Positions 35,502 to 44,560 are shown, numbered from the stretch's first letter. The stretch: DNA of 64,000 nt from Acidobacteriota bacterium (GCA_022826755.1 JAJDUG010000074.1:1-64000); one strand, 5' to 3'. Numbers and translations are program-made. The notes: generated from the letters alone by a model not told the origin.

Positions 35502-36302
35502 CAGATCTGGCTCGATATCGACGTTGACAAGGATCTTCCAGTTGGCATCGCGTGGAGCTTTCTTGCGGGTTGTCCCCGGGAGAAGCGGAACCGTTTGTCG
35601 GGCTTTGGCTTTGACATGGGTCCTCAGGTGGCGGGTCAGTTCACGAGCGCCGGCAACGTCAAGAAGGTATCCAAGCCTTTGTGCCCAGGTGATCGGAGCG
35701 CTCCGCGCGGCCGTCAGCAATTTCTGGGGATCAATCTGCTCCGCGAGTTCCAGGAGGACGTTCGCTACCTGATCGAGCCCTCCAACGCGGTTGTAATAGC
35801 CTACGAGATCGACAGCCGTCGCCTCCGGCGTCGAAGCGCGGATCGGACCGCGGGGCGTCTTGAAGCTCTGAACCGGAACCTGCCGAAGGCGCTTGCGGAC
35901 GATGAACTTCGCGCGCACCTGGCCACAGGAGAGGGGCCGGCGCGGCCTTTCGAGAAGTACCTGGAATTCCTGTGGCCGGTGATGGGCCGCGCCGTGAAAT
36001 TGCGCTGCCGAAAGCAGCCCGGCATAGTAGGGTTGGTTTAGTCGCTCCATCAGCCCCGGGATAAATTGATCTGCCGGCAAGCACCCCAGAGCACGGTATT
36101 CCGGCGGGACGATCACGTAGAAGCCCCGTGCAGGCTGTGCGATCAACTTTTGCCGGGCGAGCCGGTTCAGGGCGAGCTTGGCCGCATCGGCGGACACGCC
36201 AAGCGCCTTACGTGCGTCACTTGACAAAAAGTGATAGCGCCCGGAAGCGGCAAGGGAACTGATATAGTCCTTGGCACGTAGCTGGCGTGAGATCGTATTC
36301 AT
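35499..36302 (-). CDS. AbiEi-family antitoxin/repressor (type IV TA)
   Basis: A 267-residue protein with the AbiEi layout: an N-terminal winged helix (SSDARKALGVSADAAKLAL, NRLARQKLI, ARGFYVIVPPEYR), then the central domain (YYAGLLSAAQFHGAAHH) and a C-terminal domain. AbiEi represses its own promoter and counters the AbiEii GTP-binding nucleotidyltransferase. Here no intact AbiEii follows, so it is an orphan. ATG 36302 lies inside one arm of an inverted repeat that should be its operator. Confidence 0.82.
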   Translation of the reverse strand: MNTISRQLRAKDYISSLAASGRYHFLSSDARKALGVSADAAKLALNRLARQKLIAQPARGFYVIVPPEYRALGCLPADQFIPGLMERLNQPYYAGLLSAAQFHGAAHHRPQEFQVLLERPRRPLSCGQVRAKFIVRKRLRQVPVQSFKTPRGPIRASTPEATAVDLVGYYNRVGGLDQVANVLLELAEQIDPQKLLTAARSAPITWAQRLGYLLDVAGARELTRHLRTHVKAKARQTVPLLPGTTRKKAPRDANWKILVNVDIEPDL

Positions 36303-36339
36303 TTGCACAAAGTATTATAGTATGATCCTTTGTGCAAAT
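36301..36339 (-). promoter_or_regulatory. abiEi promoter-operator with 12-bp inverted repeat
   Basis: A perfect inverted repeat ATTTGCACAAAG (36301-36312) and CTTTGTGCAAAT (36328-36339) with a 15-bp spacer surrounds a consensus TATAAT (36319-36314, minus strand). The first arm overlaps the abiEi start codon. AbiEi proteins bind inverted repeats in their own promoter, so negative autoregulation is the natural reading. Confidence 0.75.
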
Positions 36340-36706
36340 TTATACCGCCTTCTCCGCCCCGCGCAACAACTCCAACACTACCCCTATTTGCGACGGGCCG
36401 ACCACCGGCCCGTCCCACCGAGTACGCCAACCGGGCCTGTTACGGTCGCCCTTCGCGACCCCAACTGCTCCATTCCTGTCTCTGGACATAGCCTGGTCCT
36501 CCGCTACTGTAGCTTCGCACAGAGTTCCTCAAATCACTGTCCAAAGAAATCGTGGGGCAGGGGAAAGATGAGGTATACGATTCTGTTGTCAACAATTTCG
36601 TTGACAAAAACAGTGCCGGAAGGTGTGAAGATGGATGTTGTTGAAACTACGGATCACAGTGGTTGGTCTCTGCGTACTGATTTCTCGGATTGGCCGAAAA
36701 GAACGG
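36340..36706. other. Gene-free stretch between abiEi and the helicase gene
   Basis: A 151-codon open run on the plus strand crosses this stretch but has no ribosome site, no recognisable domain and unusual composition, so I do not call it. Nothing else is seen apart from a TTGTCAACAATTTCGTTGACAA palindrome-like pair near 36585-36606 (TTGTCAAC / GTTGACAA). Confidence 0.4.
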
Positions 36707-39700
36707 TCAACCACAATAGTCCATAGATCTGGCACCAGCTTCTTCGAGCAATCGTTCCCGTGTTTTCCTGACTTCGTCTATGACCGCATCAATGTCCTCG
36801 TGGCATCGCCATGCTGGGATCCGAAGAACAGTCCAACCAAGCCTAGCCAGAACCCGGTCTCGTGTAATGTCTTGGCGCCTTTGTAGGCCTCGGACGTCAA
36901 GGTGCTGGTCGCCGTCTACCTCAATGTTCAGCCTGATGCCTTGTTCCAGCAAAGCAAAGTCTAGTTCGTACCCCTCCAAATCGAGCTTGGCATAGGGCAG
37001 GAGGTTCCGGAGCTGCAAGGCGTCGAGAAGGAGTTGCTCAGACATACTGTCCGTGCGGAACTCGGCGGATGGCGAACCACTTTCCCCATTCCATGTGACC
37101 TCATCGCGCAGGTAGGCGCGTAGGGAAGCTAAGGTCCCGCTCCCCAAATCGCCGATCAAGGGGTGGCCTAGAACAATCAACGCTCGGCGGGCACGGCTGA
37201 CAGCTACGTTCAGGAGATTTCTCTCCTTTTCAATCCAGCGAGCGCTGCTCTTGGACATGCCGGGAGAGAGCACGGAAGATAGAAGGACGGCATCACGCTC
37301 GTCTCCCTGCAAGCGGTGGGCAGTTCCACTCACAAAACGAATGTCCTCCAGGAAATCCTGCCGGAACTGCATTTTAGCAATCTGATCGATGAGCCTTGCC
37401 TGGGCGGTGAACGGAGTCACCACACCAACGGTCTTGTAACCGGATTTAGTGACGCGATGAAGTTGTCTCACTGTTTGTTCTGCCTCCGCCCGGTTTAGCC
37501 AGCTGCCAGCGGCGGGCCGTTCTGCCGCGCCGTCGACATCAACCCAGCAGATGGCGCGTTCCCGCTCGGACGTATCGGAGACATCCGTCAGCACGGTGAG
37601 TTCGCCATCGTAGAACTTCCTGTTGAACCAACGTGCTATGTGGGGATGGCAACGGTAGTGCTCGTTGAGAAGGACCGGTGTACGAGGTCTCGCGGCGAAC
37701 TCGAACGCCGAGTAGGCCGACCCGTGTTTGTGGTGGATGCCGCGTTTGCGCAGATCGTCATTGTCGAACCCCGCTTGTGTGGCAATGTCCTGCAGGAGTC
37801 CATCGCTGAGGGAAACGATCGGATTCAATTGGCAGGGATCTCCCACAACCGCCAAGCGTTTGGCGCGATAGGCCAACGGCAGCACGGCCGCGAGGCTGCA
37901 CTGGCTGGCCTCGTCGACGATCACCAGATCAAATAGCCCGGATTCCAAGGGGAAGTTGGAATCCGCGGTAAGTGCCGTGCAGGCCCAGCCCCGCAAGTAG
38001 TGAAACGAGTTGACGACTGCTCGTTTGAAACTGTCGCTGTGGGCGGGGGTTTTGCCGAATGCCACTAGGCGGTCTGCACTAGAGGAGATTCGTGCTGCCG
38101 TGTCTGTGCGAATTGCGCATAAGCTTGCACTCGACCATTTCTGGTCTACGTCCTGTGTGCTTGTTGCCGGGTCGCCGACTGCGGACTCCAGTCTTCGACG
38201 TTCCGCTCGTCCAATCGCCAATTCGGAGGCGAGCCTTTCAATGCGCTGATCAATTCGGGCCCATGCGGCGAGTTGCTCCAATGAAGCGGCTTCCAGACAA
38301 CGGAGTCGCCTGAGTAAGCGCCGCGCGCGGAAGCGACGGAACCACCACGTCCGCGACAACCGTCTGGCTCGCCGCGCGATCTCACGGGAACTGATGGGCA
38401 GTGCAGGAGGGTTGGCGTCGTTCCAGAGTATTCGCGCTGCCTCATTCAGGGCGGGCGCAAGTTCCTCCCGTTCTTCGACAACCCGTAACAATTCCGCGTC
38501 CAATTCTTCCAGTCGCGCCAGTGTCTTCATCAGTTCCACGCGCTCGGAGGTAGCCCGTTTCAACCCGGCACGCGCGGCGGCCTGATTGCCGCGGTACGCT
38601 GTTGCCTGATCCAACGCCGCAGTGATACGGGCCGGTACTTCCAAGCGCTGATCACGATTCCCCGTACGGACCAACAAGCCGCGACTCACATCCTTTGCTG
38701 CGCGGTGGACGGCGACGTCAACCGCTCCATTGTTGGTCGAGGTCACCAGCACCTTGTCACCGTCCAGCCAGGCATTCGCAACCGCGTTTACAACGAGTTG
38801 CGTTTTACCAGTACCAGGCGGGCCCGTTACGACCGTGAGAGGTTCTCTGCGGAGACGTTCGAGTGTTTCCTCCTGTGATTGGTTGCAAACGAGTGGAGCT
38901 GCAAGAGCCCCGGACGGATGTCCAGCGTTTTCCTTCTGCGCGAAACCTTGGAGGAGGAGATTTGCTGCGGCCGTCGTCGACCAATCTTTCCGGGTCTGTA
39001 GCTGTCGCAGTTCTTCGCGAAGTCTACTGGTGTATCCCGACCATTCAGCAACGACCGAAATCGCGACGTTGTAGACGCCTCGGTTGCGACCTATTTTCGA
39101 TTCGAGCCTACGGGCGTTGAGACGTGACACAATCCGAAGCCCGAGCAGTTTGGCTGTTTGTCCAGCCAGTGCTTCGAATGCGTCGGCATCTCCGAACGGC
39201 AATTTGTCACCCAACAGCTCGCTGATTTCATTGCTGATCGAGAAGTCAAAGATACCGCTGGCTGTGATGGCCAGATTGAACTCTGGTTCCGAATTGCCGT
39301 GAAGCGTCCATTGATTGTTTGGGTCTCGTTCCGGTTCGACCCGGACGATAAAAAGGGGTGCCACCTTGGGCATGTGATCGCGGTCGATGACGACGACTGT
39401 TGGCCAGCCGTAGATGATCGACCCTGTACGCGACCCTAGTTTTTTGGGTAGTTCTCCGGGAGCTGGCGCCGAATCGCTATTCCCGACTACCAATTTTTCG
39501 TACCCAGAGTGTGTGAACCACAGTGAGTTCCTTTTGGCGTAGGGGACCAGCGACTTTGCAGCTTCCGCTTCAACGCACCGTTGAGCATAAGTGCAAAGTT
39601 GCTGCCAGGGAGTCGGCGAACTGTTGGTGCTCGTCTTTGGCTTGCGTAGACCGCTGCGACTTGCCTTGGTTGCCGTATTTCGTGAACCGCCCACTCCGGT

Positions 39701-39874
39701 TTGCGATGCGATTTGGACCGATGAACCTCCACCAGTGGCGCAGTCAACACACCAAACGCTTTTCGACGACGGAGACCAGTGGGCATCCTCGCCCGCTTCT
39801 AGTCTCGTCGTGCAAGATCGGCAACGTCCAGCGTACTTCAGTGGGATGAAGAGTAGATCTTTGGGAAGCTTCAT
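36707..39874 (-). CDS. SF1 helicase with N-terminal Zn-finger-like and C-terminal DUF559 nuclease domain
   Basis: A 1055-residue protein. The N-terminus has CRSC and CVDC pairs 20 residues apart (residues about 18-45), a likely zinc finger. Then comes an Upf1/DNA2-type helicase: Walker A TGPPGTGKTQ (about 350), Walker B VIVDEASQCS (about 650), GDPCQLNPI, NEHYRCHPHIA, the TAHRLQGDERD motif and LLNVAVSRARRA. The last 110 residues are a DUF559/Vsr-like endonuclease (YELDFALLEQG, NIEVDGDQHLD, LGWTVLRIP). The combination of helicase and PD-(D/E)xK-like nuclease in one chain is common in anti-phage systems; function here is inferred. Start ATG 39874. It lies convergent to abiEi side genes and divergent from the esterase gene. 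Confidence 0.85.
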   Translation of the reverse strand: MKLPKDLLFIPLKYAGRCRSCTTRLEAGEDAHWSPSSKSVWCVDCATGGGSSVQIASQTGVGGSRNTATKASRSGLRKPKTSTNSSPTPWQQLCTYAQRCVEAEAAKSLVPYAKRNSLWFTHSGYEKLVVGNSDSAPAPGELPKKLGSRTGSIIYGWPTVVVIDRDHMPKVAPLFIVRVEPERDPNNQWTLHGNSEPEFNLAITASGIFDFSISNEISELLGDKLPFGDADAFEALAGQTAKLLGLRIVSRLNARRLESKIGRNRGVYNVAISVVAEWSGYTSRLREELRQLQTRKDWSTTAAANLLLQGFAQKENAGHPSGALAAPLVCNQSQEETLERLRREPLTVVTGPPGTGKTQLVVNAVANAWLDGDKVLVTSTNNGAVDVAVHRAAKDVSRGLLVRTGNRDQRLEVPARITAALDQATAYRGNQAAARAGLKRATSERVELMKTLARLEELDAELLRVVEEREELAPALNEAARILWNDANPPALPISSREIARRARRLSRTWWFRRFRARRLLRRLRCLEAASLEQLAAWARIDQRIERLASELAIGRAERRRLESAVGDPATSTQDVDQKWSSASLCAIRTDTAARISSSADRLVAFGKTPAHSDSFKRAVVNSFHYLRGWACTALTADSNFPLESGLFDLVIVDEASQCSLAAVLPLAYRAKRLAVVGDPCQLNPIVSLSDGLLQDIATQAGFDNDDLRKRGIHHKHGSAYSAFEFAARPRTPVLLNEHYRCHPHIARWFNRKFYDGELTVLTDVSDTSERERAICWVDVDGAAERPAAGSWLNRAEAEQTVRQLHRVTKSGYKTVGVVTPFTAQARLIDQIAKMQFRQDFLEDIRFVSGTAHRLQGDERDAVLLSSVLSPGMSKSSARWIEKERNLLNVAVSRARRALIVLGHPLIGDLGSGTLASLRAYLRDEVTWNGESGSPSAEFRTDSMSEQLLLDALQLRNLLPYAKLDLEGYELDFALLEQGIRLNIEVDGDQHLDVRGLQRRQDITRDRVLARLGWTVLRIPAWRCHEDIDAVIDEVRKTRERLLEEAGARSMDYCG

Positions 39875-40045
39875 GAACGCTGCTCAAAGGATGCCGTCGG
39901 CGACCACTGAAAGTTGGAACTCATCCCAAAACTCCTTCCGTCCCTGCAAAAATACTTTCACGAACGAGCGGAATTGATTTGCCGTTCGAGAGTAGTCTCC
40001 CTAAGCATCGCAAAAGTTCCTCTCCTGGGATAGAATTTTCCGGAC

Positions 40046-42106
40046 TTGTGCTCACGACTCAGCGAAGGTGAGGCACCCACGATTTCTGGCAAGAATATAC
40101 TGCTGACCGGTGTGGGCCTGTTGTTGCTGAACGGTTCTGTCGGGGCCCAGCAGCCGCCCGGGCTGCCGGGGATCGACCGGCGGGCCACTCGGATACGCCA
40201 CCTGCATCTGCCTTATTCCTTCCAGCCGTTTCTCATCGAAGATGGCTGGTTGGGGCGGGCCCGCCATCTGCGGCGGCAGATAGAGGTCAGCGCCGGGCTG
40301 TGGCCGCCGGTGGAGAAGAGTCCCCTCGAGGCGCGGGTTTTCGGGAAGGTCTCCAAGGGGGACTATTCCATCGAAAAGGTTTTCTTTGAGAGCTATCCGG
40401 GTTTTTACGTCACCGGGAATCTCTACCGTCCGCTGGGGAAGAAGGGTCCCTTCCCGGGGGTCCTCACCCCCCATGGCCATTGGGCCTACGGGCGGCTGGA
40501 GAATCAGTCCCTCGCCTCGATGCCGGGCCTCGCGATCAACCTGGCCCGGCAGGGCCACGTGGTCTTTGCCTACGACATGCTGGCCTACAACGACAGCCGC
40601 CAGGTCAAGGACCACCGACGCCCCCTGGACAGGAGCTTCAGCCTGTGGGGCATCGACCGGCTGGGGATTCAGCTCTGGAACAGCATTCGCTCGGTGGATT
40701 TCCTGCAGTCCCTGCCGGACGTGGACCCCGACCGGATTGGTTGCACCGGGGCTTCGGGCGGGGGGACCCAGACTTTCCTGCTGACGGCGGTCGACGATCG
40801 GGTCAAGGTGTCGGCGCCGGTCAACATGATTTCCCACTACATGCAGGGCGGCTGTATCTGCGAGAACCAGGCCAACCTCCGTCTCGACACCAACAACATG
40901 GAGATCGCGGCCCTGATGGCTCCCCGGCCGCAGTTGATGGTCTCGGCCTCGGGAGACTGGACCCGGGAGACCCCCCGGGTGGAATTTCCGGCGGTCCAGA
41001 GCGTCTATCGCCTGCTGGGCGCCGCCCACAAGGTGCAGACCATGCAGGCCATGGCCGACCACAACTTCAACCGGGAGAGCCGGGAGGCCGTCTATGCCTG
41101 GTTCGGTCGCTGGTTGCTGGGAGAGAGCGACGCCAGCGAGTTTGCCGAGAAGCGCTTTCGCCTGGGGAGCCCCTCGGAGTTGCTGGTCTTCTTTGGTCGA
41201 GAGCTTCCCGAATCCGCGGTCACCGAGGAGGAGATGCTCGCCTCTCTGAAGGACAGCCATCGGCGGCAGATCGACCGGCTCCGGCCTCGGGACTCCGAGA
41301 GCCTGTCGCGGTTCCGGGAGCTTATGCGCCCCGCGCTACGGCACGCCCTGGCCGCCGACTCTCCTTCTCCCGAGCAATTGCTGGCGGTTCCCCTTTCCAC
41401 TCCCAAGCCGGGTGTGAGCGAGATCCTTTATATCGGACGGCGGGGGCGAGAGGATCGGGTTCCGGCGGAACTATGGTACCCCAAGGGGAAGCGCAGGAAT
41501 CTGACGGCCACGCTGCTGGTCCATCCCGAGGGCAGGGAGGCGCTGGACGCTCCGGACGCATCCTGGGTCAGGCCGCTGCTGGCCCGGGGGCACCTGGTAA
41601 TGTCCATCGATGCCTTCAACACGGGCAAGGCTCAAGCCAAGCGGGACATGAGCGACCCTTTCTTCACCACCTACAATCGAACCGATGTTTCGAATCGGGT
41701 TCAGGACATCCTGACGGCGATGGTCTACCTGGAGAGCCGTCCGGAGGTTGCCCGGGTGAACCTGGCGGGGGTGGGAAAGGCGGGGCTGTGGTGCCTGCTG
41801 GCCCGGTCGCTTGCGCCGGAGCTCCACCGCACGCTGGTGGACGTGTCCCGTTTCTCGAGCGAGGAGGACCGGGCCTACCTGGAGCAACTCTACGTTCCGG
41901 TGCTGAGGCGGGCGGGGGACTTCAAGACCGCCGCCATGCTGGGGCCGGCAACCCGGCTGCTGATCCACAACACGGGCGAGTCCTTCGAAACCGATTGGTT
42001 TCGGCAGGCCTATAAGCTGGTTGGCAAAACCGACCTGCTGGAGATTGAGTCGGCCAGGCTTTCTCGGGAGCAAGCCCTTGCCTGGCTGAGCCAAGCGGGT
42101 CCTTGA
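40046..42106 (+). CDS. Exported alpha/beta-hydrolase (acetyl-xylan-esterase-like)
   Basis: A 686-residue protein with a signal-like segment (KNILLTGVGLLLLNGSVGAQ). The nucleophile elbow is GASGGGTQ (about residue 235), followed by an Asp-containing strand (LMVSASGDWT) and His in ADHNFNRESREA, giving a complete Ser-Asp-His triad. Family relatives cleave acetyl or glucuronoyl esters of plant or algal polysaccharides. A second, poorer hydrolase-like half follows (VNLAGVGKAG lacks Ser). The start is uncertain: TTG 40046 is the first in frame, with no ATG before the signal sequence. Confidence 0.75.
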   Translation: MCSRLSEGEAPTISGKNILLTGVGLLLLNGSVGAQQPPGLPGIDRRATRIRHLHLPYSFQPFLIEDGWLGRARHLRRQIEVSAGLWPPVEKSPLEARVFGKVSKGDYSIEKVFFESYPGFYVTGNLYRPLGKKGPFPGVLTPHGHWAYGRLENQSLASMPGLAINLARQGHVVFAYDMLAYNDSRQVKDHRRPLDRSFSLWGIDRLGIQLWNSIRSVDFLQSLPDVDPDRIGCTGASGGGTQTFLLTAVDDRVKVSAPVNMISHYMQGGCICENQANLRLDTNNMEIAALMAPRPQLMVSASGDWTRETPRVEFPAVQSVYRLLGAAHKVQTMQAMADHNFNRESREAVYAWFGRWLLGESDASEFAEKRFRLGSPSELLVFFGRELPESAVTEEEMLASLKDSHRRQIDRLRPRDSESLSRFRELMRPALRHALAADSPSPEQLLAVPLSTPKPGVSEILYIGRRGREDRVPAELWYPKGKRRNLTATLLVHPEGREALDAPDASWVRPLLARGHLVMSIDAFNTGKAQAKRDMSDPFFTTYNRTDVSNRVQDILTAMVYLESRPEVARVNLAGVGKAGLWCLLARSLAPELHRTLVDVSRFSSEEDRAYLEQLYVPVLRRAGDFKTAAMLGPATRLLIHNTGESFETDWFRQAYKLVGKTDLLEIESARLSREQALAWLSQAGP

Positions 42107-42222
42107 GGCCGGCCGGGTCTTGGTTGCGGGCCGGGCATGCGGAGGAAGCGGTCTGCTTGCGATGAGGCCACCGGCGTTATGCCCCGGAGCCCCAGGACCA
42201 CCCTGAACCGGAGTCCCAAGCC

Positions 42223-43131
42223 ATGGAGCATCACTTCACTCCCACCCGATACTACACCACCCTGGGGCCGCATCCGCCGGTATTGCGGGTAGGCGACGGC
42301 GATACCCTGGTGACCACCACGGTGGATGCCTGGGGAGTCGATCACCGGCGCGAGCAGGTGACGCCCAGAAGCAACCCTCAGACCGGGCCCTTCTACGTGG
42401 AGGGGGCCGAGCCCGGTGACACCCTGGCGGTGGACCTGGAGGAGATCCGGCCCAACCGCGCCTACGGGTTCTGCTATTCGGCGGTTGCGCCCAACGTGGT
42501 GGACCCCGATTACGTGCGCCAGTTGCCCCCGGCTCTGGTGGCCGAGTGGAAGGTGGATGCCGGGAAGGGAACCGCCACCCTGGTCGGCCCGGAATCCAAG
42601 CTGGGGCAGCTTGTGATCCCGTTGGAGCCCATGCTGGGTTGCTTCGGGGTGGCGGCCAAGGGTGGGCAGGCCATCTCGACGGCAACCTCCGCCGAGCACG
42701 GCGGCAACATGGACTACCGGGGGTTTGTGGCGGGCACCAGGGTCTATTTCCCGGTGTTCGAGCCGGGAGCCCTGTTTTTTCTGGGGGACGGACACGCCGT
42801 GCAGGGAGACGGCGAGATCGTGGGCACCGGAATCGAGATCTCCATGGACGTCCGCGTCACCCTGCGGGTTCTGAAGGGCAAGACCATCGGTTGGCCGCGG
42901 GGGGAAAACAGCGACTGGATCTTTACCGCGGGCAACGCCCGGCCGCTGGACCAGGCCACCCAGCACGCCACCACCGAGATGCTGCGCTGGCTGCAGCAGG
43001 ACTACGGGCTGGATGGGTTGGGGGCAAATCTGCTCTTGTCCCAGTGCGTTCGCTACGAGCTGGGAAACATCTTCGATCCGGCCTACACGATGGTCTGCAA
43101 GGTGAACAAGGGACTGCTGAGCGGACGGTGA
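42223..43131 (+). CDS. Acetamidase/formamidase-family protein
   Basis: A 302-residue cytosolic hydrolase of the FmdA/AmdA family. The N-terminal half contains TTTVDAWGVDHR; the centre has PLEPMLGCFGVA and the metal-site region STATSAEHGGNMDYRG with a His and Asp; the end has ATTEMLRWLQQDYGLD. The family hydrolyses small amides to ammonia and an acid. Length (about 300) is usual for the short bacterial subgroup. It lies in a plus-strand run after an esterase and before a sugar isomerase. Confidence 0.87.
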   Translation: MEHHFTPTRYYTTLGPHPPVLRVGDGDTLVTTTVDAWGVDHRREQVTPRSNPQTGPFYVEGAEPGDTLAVDLEEIRPNRAYGFCYSAVAPNVVDPDYVRQLPPALVAEWKVDAGKGTATLVGPESKLGQLVIPLEPMLGCFGVAAKGGQAISTATSAEHGGNMDYRGFVAGTRVYFPVFEPGALFFLGDGHAVQGDGEIVGTGIEISMDVRVTLRVLKGKTIGWPRGENSDWIFTAGNARPLDQATQHATTEMLRWLQQDYGLDGLGANLLLSQCVRYELGNIFDPAYTMVCKVNKGLLSGR

Positions 43132-43206
43132 GCGGCTCGACTGTCTCCTTTTGCCTGTTGCCGTATGGGGATTTGGGGATCAATCTTTTCAATGGGAGGC
43201 ATGCCC

Positions 43207-44094
43207 ATGAAACTGATTTCAAGGCGCACTTTTACCAGGAACGTGGCTCTGCTGGCCGGGGCGGGGCTGTTGCCGGTCCAGTCGGGCTGTCGGAGGAAAG
43301 CAGCCAGCTCCCTGATCGAAGGCGTTCAGATCGGGGTTCAGAGCTACAGCTTTCGGGACCGCTCCTTCGAGGAGGCCATCGATGCCATGGTGGAGGTGGG
43401 GATCGACAGTTGCGAGCTCTGGCAGGGACACATCGAGCCCAGGGGCCTGGAGCCCGCCGAGCTCCGCCGCTGGCGGCTGAAGACCCCGCTCGGTTTCTTC
43501 GAGGATAAGAGCAGCAAGCTGGAGCAGGCCGGCATCCGGCTCAACTCTTACAACTACAGCTTTCAGAAGACCATGAGCCCCGAGGAAGTGGATCGGGGCT
43601 TCCTCATGGCCCGGGCCCTGGGCACCGATGTGATCACGGCTTCGGCGACGCCCAGCCTGGCGCCCCTGATCGATTCCTTCGCCCGCAAGCACCGGATCAG
43701 GGTGGGCATGCACAACCATGCCCACGGCGACAAGGAGGACGTATTCGACGGGCCGCAGGATTTTGCGGCGGCCATGGAAGGGAACTCGCCCTACATCTGC
43801 GTCAATCTGGACATCGGCCACTTCGTGGCTGCCGGGTTCGATCCGGTGGACTACATCGCCCGCCACCACCAGCGGATCGTTGCGCTACACCTCAAGGACC
43901 GCAAGAAAGGTATGGGCCCCCGGTCGCCGGTGGTGAAATTCGGGACCGGGGATACGCCCATCAGGGAAGTGCTGCAGCAACTGAAGGCGGGGAAGTACCC
44001 GATTCCGGCCAACATCGAGCACGAGATCAAGGGCCAGCCCGCCATGGAGGGAGTCAGGGAGTCGCTGGAGTACTGCAGGCAGGCCCTGGCGTGA
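43207..44094 (+). CDS. Tat-exported sugar phosphate isomerase/epimerase-like protein
   Basis: A 295-residue AP-endonuclease-2 superfamily TIM barrel with a leader holding SRRTFTRNVALLAGAG, a twin-arginine signal, ending LLPVQSGC. Metal-ligand regions seen are VGMHNHAHGDKED (His), VNLDIGHFVAAG (Asp, His), ALHLKDRKKG (His, Asp) and NIEHEI (Glu). GGGAGG lies seven bases before ATG 43207, preferred over 43201. The exported location suggests isomerisation or lyase action on sugars outside the cytoplasm, as is common in Acidobacteriota and Planctomycetota relatives. Confidence 0.83.
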   Translation: MKLISRRTFTRNVALLAGAGLLPVQSGCRRKAASSLIEGVQIGVQSYSFRDRSFEEAIDAMVEVGIDSCELWQGHIEPRGLEPAELRRWRLKTPLGFFEDKSSKLEQAGIRLNSYNYSFQKTMSPEEVDRGFLMARALGTDVITASATPSLAPLIDSFARKHRIRVGMHNHAHGDKEDVFDGPQDFAAAMEGNSPYICVNLDIGHFVAAGFDPVDYIARHHQRIVALHLKDRKKGMGPRSPVVKFGTGDTPIREVLQQLKAGKYPIPANIEHEIKGQPAMEGVRESLEYCRQALA

Positions 44095-44137
44095 ACAGGG
44101 GAGTGTAAACTGCCGGATCCTCTCCCTTTCTTCGCCC

Positions 44138-44560
44138 TCAACTCCCGGACTTGGGGAATATCCTCTTTCCCTTGTAGCTTCTCAGCCCGCAGGAGCCGGC
44201 AGTCCAGAATCCGTTCTTCTTGAGTAGGGCCGCGGCACGCGCGGCTCGGCCGCCGCCGTTTCAGGCGGTGACGATCAGCCTGTCCTTGGGCAGCTCGTCC
44301 AGGCGCTGCTCCAGTTGGCCGATGGGAATGTTGATGTAGCCTTCCAGGGTTCCCAGTTTTTCCAGCTCCGAGGGCTCACGGACGTCCAGCAGCAGGGCGT
44401 CCTTCTGCATGAGCCCGTCCAGGTCGGCGGCGGCGATGCGCGGGGGCTTGTCCTCCGCGGGCACGGCGCCGGCTCCGCCCGCGGGCCCCTCCTGCTGGCA
44501 GCCGGCGGCCGCAAAGGCCAGGAAGGGCAGGGCCACCCAGCTTGAAATCTGTTTTTTCAT
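44138..44560 (-). CDS. Rhodanese-domain lipoprotein, candidate selenoprotein (in-frame UGA at active site)
   Basis: GGAGG precedes ATG 44560. The signal peptide ends in a lipobox (AFAAAGC, Cys 21). A rhodanese domain follows: ALLLDVREPSELEKL, YINIPIGQLEQRLDELP. A TGA at 44263-44261 stands at codon 100, exactly where the catalytic Cys belongs (LIVTA-x-NGGGRAARAA). The frame continues with a normal rhodanese C-terminus (ALLKKNGF, CGLRSYKGKR) to TGA 44140-44138, giving 140 residues. A GC-rich hairpin (GGCCG/CGGCC) starts ten bases after the UGA, a plausible SECIS. Rhodanese-related selenoproteins are known in bacteria. Alternatives are a Cys-to-stop mutation (TGC to TGA) or a sequencing error. 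Ordinary gene calling would end the protein at 44261. Confidence 0.72.

Noticed and set aside
36271-36726. 151-codon plus-strand open frame upstream of the DUF559 helicase gene end
   Set aside because: It starts inside the abiEi gene on the opposite strand, lacks a ribosome site and has no protein-like pattern.
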